DNA of 64,000 nt, from positions 186,001 to 250,000 of the forward strand of contig NZ_JBHUEK010000010.1 in NCBI RefSeq assembly GCF_042680725.1. Reading direction: 5' to 3'. The notes under the pieces are model-generated. The model searched no databases, was not told the DNA's origin, and saw only the letters and a program-made list of their open reading frames with translations. Origin of the DNA: Ferdinandcohnia salidurans. Its GTDB lineage: Bacteria > Bacillota > Bacilli > Bacillales > Bacillaceae_L. Position numbers and translations under genes: made by a program. Shown here piece by piece: positions 8,769 through 17,765 of the stretch; position 1 is the stretch's first letter; each line of letters starts with the position of its first letter.

Positions 8769-10292
8769 ATGAAAAACTCACTTAGAGATAAGATCATTGA
8801 AACTGAAGGTACAGTTTTTCCTTCTAAAACGTATACGTCACTGGTACTTGAACCTGCCTATAATGAGGCAAAGCATCAATTGCTTGATTCAATGATTGAA
8901 ATCCACAATGCCCATTTAATTATGCTAGTCGAACAAGGGCTCGTTGGAAAAGATGAGGCAAAAAAAATTGCCAAGGCAGTATCTCACCTTGATCAAGATG
9001 AAATTCAAAAGAGAAGTTACACTGGCGAATTTGAGGATTTATTTTTTGAAGTCGAGCATGCATTGATTGAAGATGCAGGTGACCTCGCAGGTAACCTGCA
9101 TATTGCTCGGAGCCGAAATGATATGGGGATTGCCATCTATCGCATGACATTAAGGAAAAAGCTTCTTCCATTAATCGAAAAGGCATTAAAGCTCCGCGAG
9201 GCACTAATCGAAATGACGACCGAGCATAAAGAAACAATTATGATTGGATATACACACACGCAACAGGCGCAACCAACAACATTAGCCCATTATTTAAATG
9301 CAATGACCGATATGTTGACTCGCGATATTATTCGACTTCAATCTGCATACAAAACTGTAAACCGCAGTAGTATGGGGGCAGCAGCACTCACAACTTCAGG
9401 TTTTGCCATTAATAGAGAACGAATGAAGGATTTACTAGGTTTTGAGGATATGATTGATAATGCCTGGGACGCTGTCGCAGGTGCCGACTATATCGCAGAA
9501 ACAGCAACTGCTGTTCAATTATCAGCCTTAAATCTCGGAAGGTCCATGCAAGATTTCTTATTATGGGGAACACAGGAATATGGCGCTTTTCTTCTTTCTG
9601 CCCCATATGTGCAAATCAGTTCAATCATGCCGCAAAAACGAAACCCTGTTTCAATTGAACACATGAGAGCACTTTTATCAAGTGTAGCGGGTGATTGTCA
9701 AACAGTATTATTGATGGTTCACAACACTCCATTCGGAGACATTGTCGATACTGAAGATGACATGCAGCCATATATTTGGAAAGCCATCGAGAGACTAGGT
9801 GGCATTTATGAGTTGTTGACTTCTGTCTTACTTACAATGGAAGTGAATAAAGAAACCCTTTTAAAACGTGCTAGAGAAAGCTTTGCGAATGTAACAGAAT
9901 TAGCGGATACAATTGTACGTAGTGATGGTCTATCCTTCCGCCAAGCACATCATGTTGTAAGTTCTACAGTTAAAGAGCTTACAAACCAAGGTAAAACATC
10001 GCTAGAATCATTAACACTAGAATTATTAAATGAGCAATCTAAAAAAATAGTTGGCAAGGAATCCACCTTAACAGTAGAAGAATTAAAGCAAGTATTAAGT
10101 CCAGAGTATTTTGTTAAAATCCGTGATTTAGAGGGTGGACCAAGTCCAAGTAGAATGGAAAAAACGATCAAAACACGCTTAACTGAACAAGAAGAACTCT
10201 CAGCTTGGTTAGATGAAAAACGAGAACATCTTAACAAATCCGCGGCTAAAGTTTCAAGCTTCATAACAGATTGGACTGGAGCCAATGAATAA
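8769..10292 (+). CDS. Argininosuccinate lyase-like enzyme of the fumarase/aspartase superfamily
   Basis: About 507 residues from the ATG at 8769; an upstream TTG at 8760 is too close to the RBS AGAAGGGA. Superfamily signatures are all present: HIARSRND (about 110), IGYTHTQQAQP (about 165) and the catalytic loop SSIMPQKRNP (about 285), which carries the general-base serine. The length exceeds that of housekeeping ArgH (about 460), and it lies in a transport/amidase/kinase operon instead of next to argG. These enzymes eliminate fumarate from N-succinyl compounds; a paralogous group cleaves ethylenediamine-disuccinate. I infer a fumarate-releasing C-N (or C-O) lyase in catabolism, not arginine synthesis. 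Confidence 0.85.
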   Translation: MKNSLRDKIIETEGTVFPSKTYTSLVLEPAYNEAKHQLLDSMIEIHNAHLIMLVEQGLVGKDEAKKIAKAVSHLDQDEIQKRSYTGEFEDLFFEVEHALIEDAGDLAGNLHIARSRNDMGIAIYRMTLRKKLLPLIEKALKLREALIEMTTEHKETIMIGYTHTQQAQPTTLAHYLNAMTDMLTRDIIRLQSAYKTVNRSSMGAAALTTSGFAINRERMKDLLGFEDMIDNAWDAVAGADYIAETATAVQLSALNLGRSMQDFLLWGTQEYGAFLLSAPYVQISSIMPQKRNPVSIEHMRALLSSVAGDCQTVLLMVHNTPFGDIVDTEDDMQPYIWKAIERLGGIYELLTSVLLTMEVNKETLLKRARESFANVTELADTIVRSDGLSFRQAHHVVSSTVKELTNQGKTSLESLTLELLNEQSKKIVGKESTLTVEELKQVLSPEYFVKIRDLEGGPSPSRMEKTIKTRLTEQEELSAWLDEKREHLNKSAAKVSSFITDWTGANE

Positions 10293-11238
10293 GAATACCA
10301 TCGAACTGCTTGCGGTCGATGGGGGTGGAACAAAAACACATGCAGTCCTGGTGGATGCAAATGGAACCATGCTTGGTGAAGGAAGAGCTGGTGCCACAAA
10401 TTATCATGTAGCAGGGGCTATCAAAGTCAAAGAAGCTTTAGAAAAAGCTATTCTTGCTGCCTTTAAGGATGCAGGGATTGATCCGAGTAATGTGGGTAAC
10501 GTGCAAAAAGCTGTATTTGCGCTTGCTGGTATTGATACGGACAATGATGAAAAAGAAGTTTCCAGAGTTGTTAAGGATACCGTAAACGGCTTGCCAATTA
10601 AGGTTGAAAGATTACAAGTAGAAAATGATTGTCTATCTGCCCTTTTAGGCTCGACCCAAAACAAAGCTGGCGTCCTCTTAATTGCGGGTACAGGCTCAAT
10701 CGTTTTTGCTCATGATGGCAACAATCGAATTGTCCGTTCCGGTGGATGGGGACACCGATTTGGGGATGAAGGGAGCGGTTATTGGATTGGCAAACAAGCC
10801 ATTGAATCTGTTCTTAAAATGCAGGATGGTCGTGGAGAAGATACACTGTTAGCCAAGTTAGTATTGGAGAAATTTGATTTTACAAAAATTGAAGAACTAT
10901 ATAATTGGGCTTATAGTGATACATATTCAGTTGATGATGTTGGGGCTCTTGCAACCACAGTGGATGAGGCATTTCGGTTGGGTGATTCAGTAAGTAAACG
11001 GATATTAGAGCGTGCTGTAGAGGAACTGCTACTTCTCGTAAATACTGCAGTTAAAAATGCAGGCATCCATCAGACCGAATTTGATTTGATTTTACAAGGT
11101 GGCGTTTTTCAACACAACCACTACATAAAAAATCAAGTTCGTAACAGGATTCAGCTTAGTTTTCCAAAAGTAAACATAATTACCACAACAGAAGAACCCA
11201 TTCAAAGCATAATCAAGCGTGGTTTAAAGTTAATGTAG
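10285..11238 (+). CDS. BadF/BadG/BcrA-type ATPase, N-acetylglucosamine-kinase-like
   Basis: 317 residues. The N-terminal phosphate-1 motif is VDGGGTKTHAVLVDANG, followed by ATNYHVAG, FALAGIDT, and the phosphate-2/adenosine region LIAGTGSIVFAH, all typical of the GlcNAc/MurNAc kinase branch of this ASKHA family. The start overlaps the end of the lyase gene by 8 bases, indicating translational coupling. It probably phosphorylates a sugar freed by the upstream enzymes. Together with the ROK repressor this is the main argument that the substrate contains an amino sugar. Confidence 0.85.
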   Translation: MNKNTIELLAVDGGGTKTHAVLVDANGTMLGEGRAGATNYHVAGAIKVKEALEKAILAAFKDAGIDPSNVGNVQKAVFALAGIDTDNDEKEVSRVVKDTVNGLPIKVERLQVENDCLSALLGSTQNKAGVLLIAGTGSIVFAHDGNNRIVRSGGWGHRFGDEGSGYWIGKQAIESVLKMQDGRGEDTLLAKLVLEKFDFTKIEELYNWAYSDTYSVDDVGALATTVDEAFRLGDSVSKRILERAVEELLLLVNTAVKNAGIHQTEFDLILQGGVFQHNHYIKNQVRNRIQLSFPKVNIITTTEEPIQSIIKRGLKLM

Positions 11239-11321
11239 TTGGAGGAGTTGTATTATTTACCTATCAGAGAAAACTGCCTGCAACCTCCCAAACGAGTTAA
11301 AATCTGATTTCCTACACGGTA

Positions 11322-11352
11322 ATGGACCCCTTTTTGTATAAAAGGGGTCCAT
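11322..11352. terminator. Bidirectional terminator
   Basis: ATGGACCCCTTTT and AAAAGGGGTCCAT pair around a short loop. It closes the catabolic operon and, in the other direction, the small gene at 11359-11574. Confidence 0.8.
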
Positions 11353-11358
11353 ATTAAT

Positions 11359-11574
11359 TTAAGATTCGTTTGTTGTTTGTGTTTGAAGTGTAGATTGGGC
11401 CTGACTTATTAATGTTTGAATCTGAGCAATCTCCTGTGAAGCTGATTTTAAAGCTTCGTTTGCTAAAATTTGGTTTGCAGCTGACTGTTCGATTGCGGAA
11501 GTAATCATGTCCTTTGCAATTGAAGCTTGAGCTTCTGCTTGTTTTAATTTATTTGTGTCAAGTTGATTTGCCAT
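11359..11574 (-). CDS. Small alanine/glutamine-rich helical protein of unknown function
   Basis: 71 residues, starting at an ATG preceded by RBS TAGGAGGC. Sequence is rich in Ala, Gln, Ser and Ile with no proline or cysteine, and should form one or two long amphipathic helices (segments QAEAQASIAKDMITSAIEQ and LKSASQEIAQIQTLISQ). There is no signal peptide or membrane segment. I do not recognise the family. Its convergent neighbour is the sugar-kinase gene, sharing a terminator. Confidence 0.7.
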   Translation of the reverse strand: MANQLDTNKLKQAEAQASIAKDMITSAIEQSAANQILANEALKSASQEIAQIQTLISQAQSTLQTQTTNES

Positions 11575-11692
11575 TTTACAGCCTCCTACTTTTACTTGTT
11601 GTTAAGACAACGATTATATTTTACCTAATTCCGCTTTTTATATGATTGTATTTATTGTAAAAATAAATTAGATAATAGTGGGCATATTGAAA

Positions 11693-12292
11693 TTAAGATC
11701 TCGTTTTAAAATCATTATTTTTCAAATTCCAAGTGCAGACACTTGTAGTTATTCCACCAGCTAATATGGTAATAGTAGAAAGTAAGAATGTATCACTAGA
11801 AACGAATAAACCCCCAAGACAAATGACAAAAACGTCGATAATCAGAATGATGATCCCTACATTCATTTTCACGATCTCTGAGAAGAACTGGGCTAATAAA
11901 TCTGTCCCGCCAGTACTTGTTTCAAAGCGAAGCATAATTCCAATACCAAAACCAATCAAGATACCACCAGTAAACGAGCTAAGAATAGGTGAAATATGTA
12001 AACGGAGTTGATTTAAGTTATGAAACAGGTCAATGAAAAATGAGGACAGAAGCATACCGTGCAAACTATTAAAAAAATAGGATCGATACTTAAACCATGA
12101 GACAATAAAGATAGGAATACTTAAGATCATGATGGTGAAACCAGCGTTGGTATGAAATAAATAACTAATAATTAAACCTAAACCAATAATCCCACCATCT
12201 AAAACTTTATTGGGTATTAAGAAAATATTTATCCCTAATGCGATTGTTGTGCTGCCAACAAGGATAGCAAATGCTTTCGTAAAAAATGACAT
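11693..12292 (-). CDS. YitT/DUF161 family membrane protein, short form
   Basis: About 199 residues from the ATG at 12292, which has CAGGAG about 12 bases upstream. The frame extends up to 12430, but that part (with KKSCPKWCIFRIYIGTRPF) does not look like the family and has no better RBS. The protein has five or six hydrophobic segments with family motifs ALGINIFLIPNKVLDGGIIGLGL and STGGTDLLAQ. Full-length YitT proteins continue with a cytoplasmic DUF2179 domain; this one stops right after the membrane part. Function of the family is unknown. Confidence 0.78.
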   Translation of the reverse strand: MSFFTKAFAILVGSTTIALGINIFLIPNKVLDGGIIGLGLIISYLFHTNAGFTIMILSIPIFIVSWFKYRSYFFNSLHGMLLSSFFIDLFHNLNQLRLHISPILSSFTGGILIGFGIGIMLRFETSTGGTDLLAQFFSEIVKMNVGIIILIIDVFVICLGGLFVSSDTFLLSTITILAGGITTSVCTWNLKNNDFKTRS

Positions 12293-12512
12293 ATATAAAG
12301 ATTTCTCCTGTCTAAATGGACGTGTTCCTATGTATATGCGAAAAATGCACCATTTTGGACAACTTTTTTTCTCGATTACCCAATTAATCATTATGCCTAA
12401 TATAGCTGAAATTGATAGGAAAGTACTCAAGCTTTAATTGTCCCTAGGTATTTTTTACCTTCAGTTTACGCAGAATAGAAATAGATATAATTTGATATAG
12501 GAGAGGTTTTAA

Positions 12513-13043
12513 ATGAAAAAAATTCTATTTCTTATTACCATACTAAGTATTGCCACGATCTTGGCCGCATGTAATCAAAACAATGAATCTAATCAACCTA
12601 ACGAGAACGAAGAATCGAATGAAACAGAGGAACAAATTGATGACAATAATGATGAAGCATCTGAGGAAGAAGAAAATAATGAAGTAGATGAAAATGAACA
12701 AGGTACTGAAAATGATGTAACACTGACGAATGAAGATAAAGTTTACCAGAACAAAATTTTCAAGGATGTAAAAGTGACTGAGACGGATAATGAATTCGTA
12801 TTTACTGGTAAAGCTCAAGTTTTTGAAGGTGTTTTTGACTATGCAGTTTATGATGGTGAGGAAAAGCTACTTGAAAATCACTATCAAACAGTAGGTGCAC
12901 CATCTTGGGGTGACTTTGAAATCCCAATTGAGAAAAAATTAATAGCAAATGCAAAAAATGAAGCCAGATTCGAACTCTTTGTTTATTCCGCTAAAGATGG
13001 TTCGAAAGAGAATGTATTAACTATTCCACTGACAAATAAATAG
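12513..13043 (+). CDS. Lipoprotein with a Gmad2-like immunoglobulin domain
   Basis: 176 residues. A lipobox ILAAC places the lipidated cysteine at residue 20. It is followed by a very acidic linker (about residues 22-75, mostly Glu, Asp and Asn), then a C-terminal domain of about 95 residues with TGKAQVFEGVFDYAVYDGEE and a WGDFEI strand. That pattern is typical of Gmad2, the Ig-like domain found in spore-germination-related lipoproteins. RBS AGGAGAGG precedes the ATG. Role unknown; a wall- or cortex-associated function in a spore former is a guess. Confidence 0.75.
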   Translation: MKKILFLITILSIATILAACNQNNESNQPNENEESNETEEQIDDNNDEASEEEENNEVDENEQGTENDVTLTNEDKVYQNKIFKDVKVTETDNEFVFTGKAQVFEGVFDYAVYDGEEKLLENHYQTVGAPSWGDFEIPIEKKLIANAKNEARFELFVYSAKDGSKENVLTIPLTNK

Positions 13044-13054
13044 ATTAACCCAAA

Positions 13055-13086
13055 AGCTGACTCGATACAGAGTCAGCTGTTTTTTT
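13055..13086 (+). terminator. Rho-independent terminator
   Basis: AGCTGACTC and GAGTCAGCT pair around a 6-base loop, followed by a T run. Confidence 0.85.
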
Positions 13087-13264
13087 ATTTAAATGCTCAA
13101 TCTCGCGGGCATTACTTCACCCTTTCCGCTAATTTCCGAAATCTACACCTTCCGATTCCTCTAATTTACGGTAGATAGCATTTTCCTAAAAACACTATAA
13201 TTAATATGAAAATTGTAAAAATTATGATTTCTATATGAAAAATATACATAACGGAGGGTTTACC

Positions 13265-14125
13265 ATGGAATTTAACCAAATTGGTGTAATTGGTTCAGGA
13301 ACTATGGGTGGTGCAATTGCTCATCAAGCAGCAATTTGCGGATTTGAGGTAGTGCTAGTAGATGTCGACCAAAGGTTTCTAGATCGTGCACAAGCACGTA
13401 TGGAAAAATTGATGGATCGTTCCATAAGCAAAGGAAAATTAACCGAAGATGATAAATCAGCCATTCTTTCAAGAATAAAACTAACGACTAGTATGTCTGA
13501 TGTGAGAGACTGTGATGCCGTCATTGAAGCTATTATTGAAGATTTAGATGCAAAAAAAGATATTTTTCAGCAGCTAGATGAAATATTAAAGCCGGAAGCA
13601 TTGATTGCATCAAATACTTCCTCCATGTCAATTACCGAACTTGCCAGTAGCACTAACAGACCTGAACAAGTAGCGGGAATGCATTTTTTCAATCCACCAC
13701 AGGTAATGAAATTAGTAGAAGTTATTAGAGGTTACAAAACGAGCGATGAAACTGTAAGCGTATTCAAGGAATTGGCAATCGCGATGAAAAAAGAGCCGAT
13801 TGAAGTAAAGAAAGATGTTCCAGGATTTATTGTCAATCGAATTATGATTCCTCAATTTATCGAAGCAATCCGTTTAGTGGAAGAAGGAGTTGCAACTCCA
13901 GAAGACATTGATAAGGCAGTTACTTTAGGACTGAATTATCCGATGGGGCCGTTTACTCTACAAGACTATGCAGGAGTCGATATTGGGCTTCATGTTATGG
14001 ATTATTTTTACGAAGAATTCAAAGATCAACGATTTGCCGCACCCCTTACATTGCGTAATTTAGTTCGCGCAGGCAGGGTTGGAAAGAAAGCAGGAGCAGG
14101 CTGGTACGACTATAACGATAAATAA
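13265..14125 (+). CDS. 3-hydroxyacyl-CoA (3-hydroxybutyryl-CoA) dehydrogenase
   Basis: 286 residues from the ATG at 13265 with RBS CGGAGGG. A longer frame from 13235 would start inside AT-rich leader sequence. The Rossmann motif GVIGSGTMGGAIAHQAA, the catalytic-region HFFNPPQVMKLVEVI and the conserved VPGFIVNRI identify the NAD-dependent short 3-hydroxyacyl-CoA dehydrogenase family (Hbd/MmgB/PaaH type). It oxidises (3S)-hydroxyacyl-CoA to 3-ketoacyl-CoA. It is the first gene of a long operon containing every beta-oxidation step and a dedicated importer. Confidence 0.92.
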   Translation: MEFNQIGVIGSGTMGGAIAHQAAICGFEVVLVDVDQRFLDRAQARMEKLMDRSISKGKLTEDDKSAILSRIKLTTSMSDVRDCDAVIEAIIEDLDAKKDIFQQLDEILKPEALIASNTSSMSITELASSTNRPEQVAGMHFFNPPQVMKLVEVIRGYKTSDETVSVFKELAIAMKKEPIEVKKDVPGFIVNRIMIPQFIEAIRLVEEGVATPEDIDKAVTLGLNYPMGPFTLQDYAGVDIGLHVMDYFYEEFKDQRFAAPLTLRNLVRAGRVGKKAGAGWYDYNDK

Positions 14126-14150
14126 TATAGAAAGGTTGTGTTACGAAACA

Positions 14151-14927
14151 ATGGATACAATTCAATACCTTACAAATGACCAACATATTGGGATTGTCTA
14201 TTTAAATCGCCCTCCATATAACCCGTTAAGTAGCCAAGTATATAAAGAATTATTTACTTTATTCGAGGAGCTAGAGAAGGATTCAGAAGTTCGGGCCATC
14301 ATTCTTACTGGAAAAGGAGACCGCGCGTTTGCAGCAGGTGCAGATATTAATGAAATGGTCAACTTAGATGGTGCCGACATGATGGAGATGTCAAGAATCT
14401 CTCGTCTAGCTTATGACAAAATTGAATCCATCTCAAAGCCGGTGATTGCCGCAGTTAACGGGCTTGCTTTAGGTGGTGGCTGTGAATTAGCACTTGCATG
14501 TGATTTCCGAATCGGATCACCAACAACAAAGTTTGGATTACCTGAAATTAATTTAGGCATTATCCCTGGTGGTGGTGGCACGCAACGTCTTCCACGTTTA
14601 ATTGGTCAAGTGAAAGCGAAAGAATTGCTCTATTTTGGTGAAATGATAGATGCTGAAATAGCACTTGAAGTGGGCTTAGTCAATAAGGTGGTAGAGTCAG
14701 ATCGTGTACTTGAAGAAGCGATTGAATGGGCTGAAAAATTAGCACAAAAACCACGAATTGCTATGAAAATGTTGAAGACTTCTATTAACCGAGGGACAGA
14801 GGTGGATTTACAGGCGGCCTTGGATCTTGAAACGGCTTGTTTCGGAAATGCATTTGCAAGTAAGGATCGTGTTGAAGGCATGAAGTCTTTTGTAGAAAAA
14901 AGAAAGCCACAATTTGTTGGAAGGTAA
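14151..14927 (+). CDS. Enoyl-CoA hydratase/isomerase
   Basis: 258 residues, the normal family length, from the ATG at 14151. Upstream in-frame codons overlap the dehydrogenase gene, and a TTG at 14136 is too close to the GAAAGG Shine-Dalgarno. Oxyanion-hole segments AFAAGADINEM and NGLALGGGCELALACD and the catalytic-region PEINLGIIPGGGGTQRL are intact. It hydrates 2-enoyl-CoA to 3-hydroxyacyl-CoA in the pathway encoded by this operon. Confidence 0.92.
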   Translation: MDTIQYLTNDQHIGIVYLNRPPYNPLSSQVYKELFTLFEELEKDSEVRAIILTGKGDRAFAAGADINEMVNLDGADMMEMSRISRLAYDKIESISKPVIAAVNGLALGGGCELALACDFRIGSPTTKFGLPEINLGIIPGGGGTQRLPRLIGQVKAKELLYFGEMIDAEIALEVGLVNKVVESDRVLEEAIEWAEKLAQKPRIAMKMLKTSINRGTEVDLQAALDLETACFGNAFASKDRVEGMKSFVEKRKPQFVGR

Positions 14928-14938
14928 GGTGAAGTACA

Positions 14939-16117
14939 TTGAGTAAAGAAATTGTTGTCATCGATGGTGCACGTACTGCTTTTACAGAATTCGGGGGATC
15001 ATTTCGTGATGTAACAGCGATCGACCTTGCCGTGCATACAACAAAGGAAGCAATGCGCAGATCATCAATCCAGCCGGAAGAAGTGGATCAAGTAGTAATC
15101 GGAAATGTTATTCAATCCAGTACTGATGCAATTTATATGGCAAGACATGTCGGGTTAAAGTCAGGTATTCCTGAGCATGTGCCTGGATTAACCGTCAATC
15201 GACTCTGTGGCTCAGGCTTACAAGCCATCGTTAACGCTGCGCAATCTATTAAACTAGGAGAATCCAATGTTAGCATTGCGGGTGGTACAGAAAATATGAG
15301 CCAGGTTCCACATGTCGTTCGAGGTGCTAGGTGGGGCTTACCTCTCGGAAAAGCACCAATGGAGGATTACCTATGGGAAGCGCTCTATGATCCTTACGGG
15401 AAATGCTCAATGGCTATTACAGCGGAAAATCTTGCCGAAAAATATGAGATTTCAAGAGAACAAATTGATGAGTTTGCCTCACAAAGTCACAATCGTGCCT
15501 TAGCAGCGCAAGAAAATGGTACTTTTGCAAAGGAAATTGTACCAGTAACGGTGAAAGTAAGAAAAAGTGAAAAGGTAATCGATCAAGATGAACACCCACG
15601 TGATACACCAACTGGTGTTTTAAATCGATTACCAGCTAGATTTATAGAAAACGGTGTAGTTACAGCTGGAAATGCAAGTGGCATTAACGACGGCGCAGCG
15701 ACGATGGTCGTCACTTCTAGTGAATATGCTCAAAAACGAGATTTAAAACCACTAGCAAGATTAGTTTCATGGGGAATAGTTGGCGTTGAGCCAAAGTACA
15801 TGGGAATCGGACCTGCCCCAGCGATTCGACAGGCATTAGAGCGTGCCAATATGAGAGTTGAGGATTTGGATTTAATTGAAATCAATGAAGCTTTTGCTGC
15901 TCAATATCTTGCTTGCCAAAAGGAACTAGGCTTTGACCCGAGCATTGGGAATGTCAATGGTGGTGCGGTAGCATTAGGACATCCACTTGGAGCAAGTGGT
16001 GCAAGAATCAGTTTATCGCTCATTTACGAGCTTAAGAGACGAAATAAAAAGTACGGCGCATCTGCATTATGTATTGGTGGAGGCCAAGGAATCGCGGCGA
16101 TTTGGGAAGTCTTGTAG
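14939..16117 (+). CDS. Thiolase (acetyl-CoA acyltransferase)
   Basis: 392 residues from a TTG preceded by AAGGTGA. The nucleophilic cysteine lies in NRLCGSGLQAI (about residue 88). The other active-site blocks are EINEAFAAQ, GGAVALGHPLGASGAR (catalytic His) and CIGGGQGIA (second catalytic Cys). It cleaves 3-ketoacyl-CoA to acetyl-CoA and a shortened acyl-CoA. It sits 11 bases after the hydratase gene. Confidence 0.93.
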   Translation: MSKEIVVIDGARTAFTEFGGSFRDVTAIDLAVHTTKEAMRRSSIQPEEVDQVVIGNVIQSSTDAIYMARHVGLKSGIPEHVPGLTVNRLCGSGLQAIVNAAQSIKLGESNVSIAGGTENMSQVPHVVRGARWGLPLGKAPMEDYLWEALYDPYGKCSMAITAENLAEKYEISREQIDEFASQSHNRALAAQENGTFAKEIVPVTVKVRKSEKVIDQDEHPRDTPTGVLNRLPARFIENGVVTAGNASGINDGAATMVVTSSEYAQKRDLKPLARLVSWGIVGVEPKYMGIGPAPAIRQALERANMRVEDLDLIEINEAFAAQYLACQKELGFDPSIGNVNGGAVALGHPLGASGARISLSLIYELKRRNKKYGASALCIGGGQGIAAIWEVL

Positions 16118-16119
16118 TC

Positions 16120-16152
16120 TTAATCAGTCGGGGCTTCAGCTTGACTGATTAA
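16120..16152 (+). other. Intercistronic stem-loop
   Basis: TTAATCAGTC and GACTGATTAA form perfect 10-bp arms around 13 bases between the thiolase and ligase genes. No T run follows, so it may act as an mRNA processing or stability element more than as a terminator. Confidence 0.5.
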
Positions 16153-16181
16153 AGGAAATTTTAGTTATTGGGGTGAATTAC

Positions 16182-17765
16182 ATGAAAAAAGAATTAAGCA
16201 AACTTAGCGTTACGGAGCTTTTAGAAAGCGTTTGCAAAAAGGATCCTCATCATGAAGTTTCATACGATGGTTACACACGTCTGTCCTATCAGGAATTATG
16301 GGAGAAATCTCTTAATCTTGCAGCTTCACTACAAGAAATCGGTATAACCAAGGGAGATAAAATTGCGGTTTGTTTACCAAACTGGAATGAATTTGTCGTG
16401 ATTTATATGGCCGTCTCTCATCTTGGAGGCATCATCGTTCCATTCAATACTCGTTACCGACAAGACGAAGTGGAGTACATTTTACGTAACTCTGAGGCTA
16501 AGATTGCCTTTTTTGCCGAAGAATTTGGTGGAGTCAAACATTATGAGCAATTCACGTTGGCAATTGGGCGTGTTACAAGTCTTGAAAGACTCATTACAGT
16601 TCGGTACGTGAAAGATGGCCATATGAGTTACGAACAATTGCTTGAAAGAGTCGACGACCAGCCTTTCTCGCCTATCAAAATCGATTCGGAAAATGATATT
16701 TTCTGTATCTTGTATACTTCAGGTTCTACAGGTGCACCAAAAGGAGCGATGCTTACCCATAGTAATTTCGTGAACACCGCAATCATTACTGCTGAAGAGA
16801 TGAAGTGTACTGAAGAAGACGTCTTTTATGTAGCTGTGCCACTCTTCCATGTATTTGGTATGGTACCAAGCATACTAAGTACGATTGCGGTTGGGGCTCG
16901 GATGGTCTTGGCAGAAAAATACAATGCCAAAGAAGCATTGGAAACCACACAAAATGAAAGAATCACGGTCAAACATGGCGTACCAACGATGTTCATTTTA
17001 GAGCTTAATCATGCTGAGTTCAGAAATTATGATCTGTCTTCATTGAGAACAGGTATTATCGCAGCGGCTCCATGTCCGGTTGAAATTGTGAAGCGAATCC
17101 GAATAGACATGGGCTGTGATATCGTTGTTTGCTACGGTTTAAGCGAGACATCACCTACCCTTACTATGACTGCTTTTGATGATGACGACCAAATTCGTGC
17201 CGAAACAGTTGGAAAGGTACTGCCAGGTGCCGAAGTGAAAATTGTGAACGAATTTAAGGAAGATGTTGGTCTTAATGAGGTTGGAGAAATAGCTTGTCGT
17301 GGTTTTGGTATCATGAAGGGTTACTACAATATGCCTGAGAAAACGAGAGAAGCATTAGATGAGGATGGCTGGTTTTTTTCCGGTGACCTTGGCACATTAG
17401 ACGAGCAAGGAAACTTAAGAATTGTTGGCCGAAAAAAAGAATTGATCATTCGAGGCGGCTATAATATTTACCCAAGAGAAATAGAAGAAGTTTTATATAC
17501 CCATCCGGATGTAATGGAAGTGGCAATAGTTGGACTGCCTGATACTGTTTTAGGTGAAATCTCTTGTGCTTGCGTAAAAATTAAGCCAAATACTTCACCA
17601 AGTGTAAAAGAGCTTTTGGAGTTCGTAAGACCCAAAGTTGCTGACTATAAAGTCCCGGATAAATTGTTGATCATGGATGAATTTCCGATGACAGCCAGCG
17701 GGAAAATTAGAAAAATATCACTTCAGGAACAATTAAAAGAAAAATTGGGGGCCGAATTACGATGA
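16182..17765 (+). CDS. Acyl-CoA synthetase (AMP-forming fatty acid-CoA ligase)
   Basis: About 527 residues from the ATG at 16182, with RBS GGGGTG; a GTG at 16173 lies inside that RBS. Adenylate-forming signatures are YTSGSTGAPKGAML, the YGLSETSPT block, GWFFSGDLG, the hinge GRKKELIIRGGYNIYPREIEE, and the C-terminal catalytic lysine in MTASGKIRK. It activates a carboxylic acid to its CoA thioester, the entry step to the pathway in this operon. Its last bases overlap the binding-protein gene (ATGA), so import and activation are translationally coupled. Confidence 0.92.
   Translation: MKKELSKLSVTELLESVCKKDPHHEVSYDGYTRLSYQELWEKSLNLAASLQEIGITKGDKIAVCLPNWNEFVVIYMAVSHLGGIIVPFNTRYRQDEVEYILRNSEAKIAFFAEEFGGVKHYEQFTLAIGRVTSLERLITVRYVKDGHMSYEQLLERVDDQPFSPIKIDSENDIFCILYTSGSTGAPKGAMLTHSNFVNTAIITAEEMKCTEEDVFYVAVPLFHVFGMVPSILSTIAVGARMVLAEKYNAKEALETTQNERITVKHGVPTMFILELNHAEFRNYDLSSLRTGIIAAAPCPVEIVKRIRIDMGCDIVVCYGLSETSPTLTMTAFDDDDQIRAETVGKVLPGAEVKIVNEFKEDVGLNEVGEIACRGFGIMKGYYNMPEKTREALDEDGWFFSGDLGTLDEQGNLRIVGRKKELIIRGGYNIYPREIEEVLYTHPDVMEVAIVGLPDTVLGEISCACVKIKPNTSPSVKELLEFVRPKVADYKVPDKLLIMDEFPMTASGKIRKISLQEQLKEKLGAELR

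Noticed and set aside
9950..10399. A 149-codon minus-strand frame spanning the lyase and kinase genes
   Set aside because: Antisense to two convincing genes that overlap each other; His/Pro/Ser-rich composition typical of reverse-strand artefacts.
12293..12430. N-terminal extension of the YitT-like gene
   Set aside because: No RBS at 12430 and the translated part does not resemble the family; the ATG at 12292 fits better.
13087..13264. Possible FadR-type operator before the beta-oxidation operon
   Set aside because: No TGAATGAN-NNTCATTCA-like palindrome and no cre box could be found in this gap.
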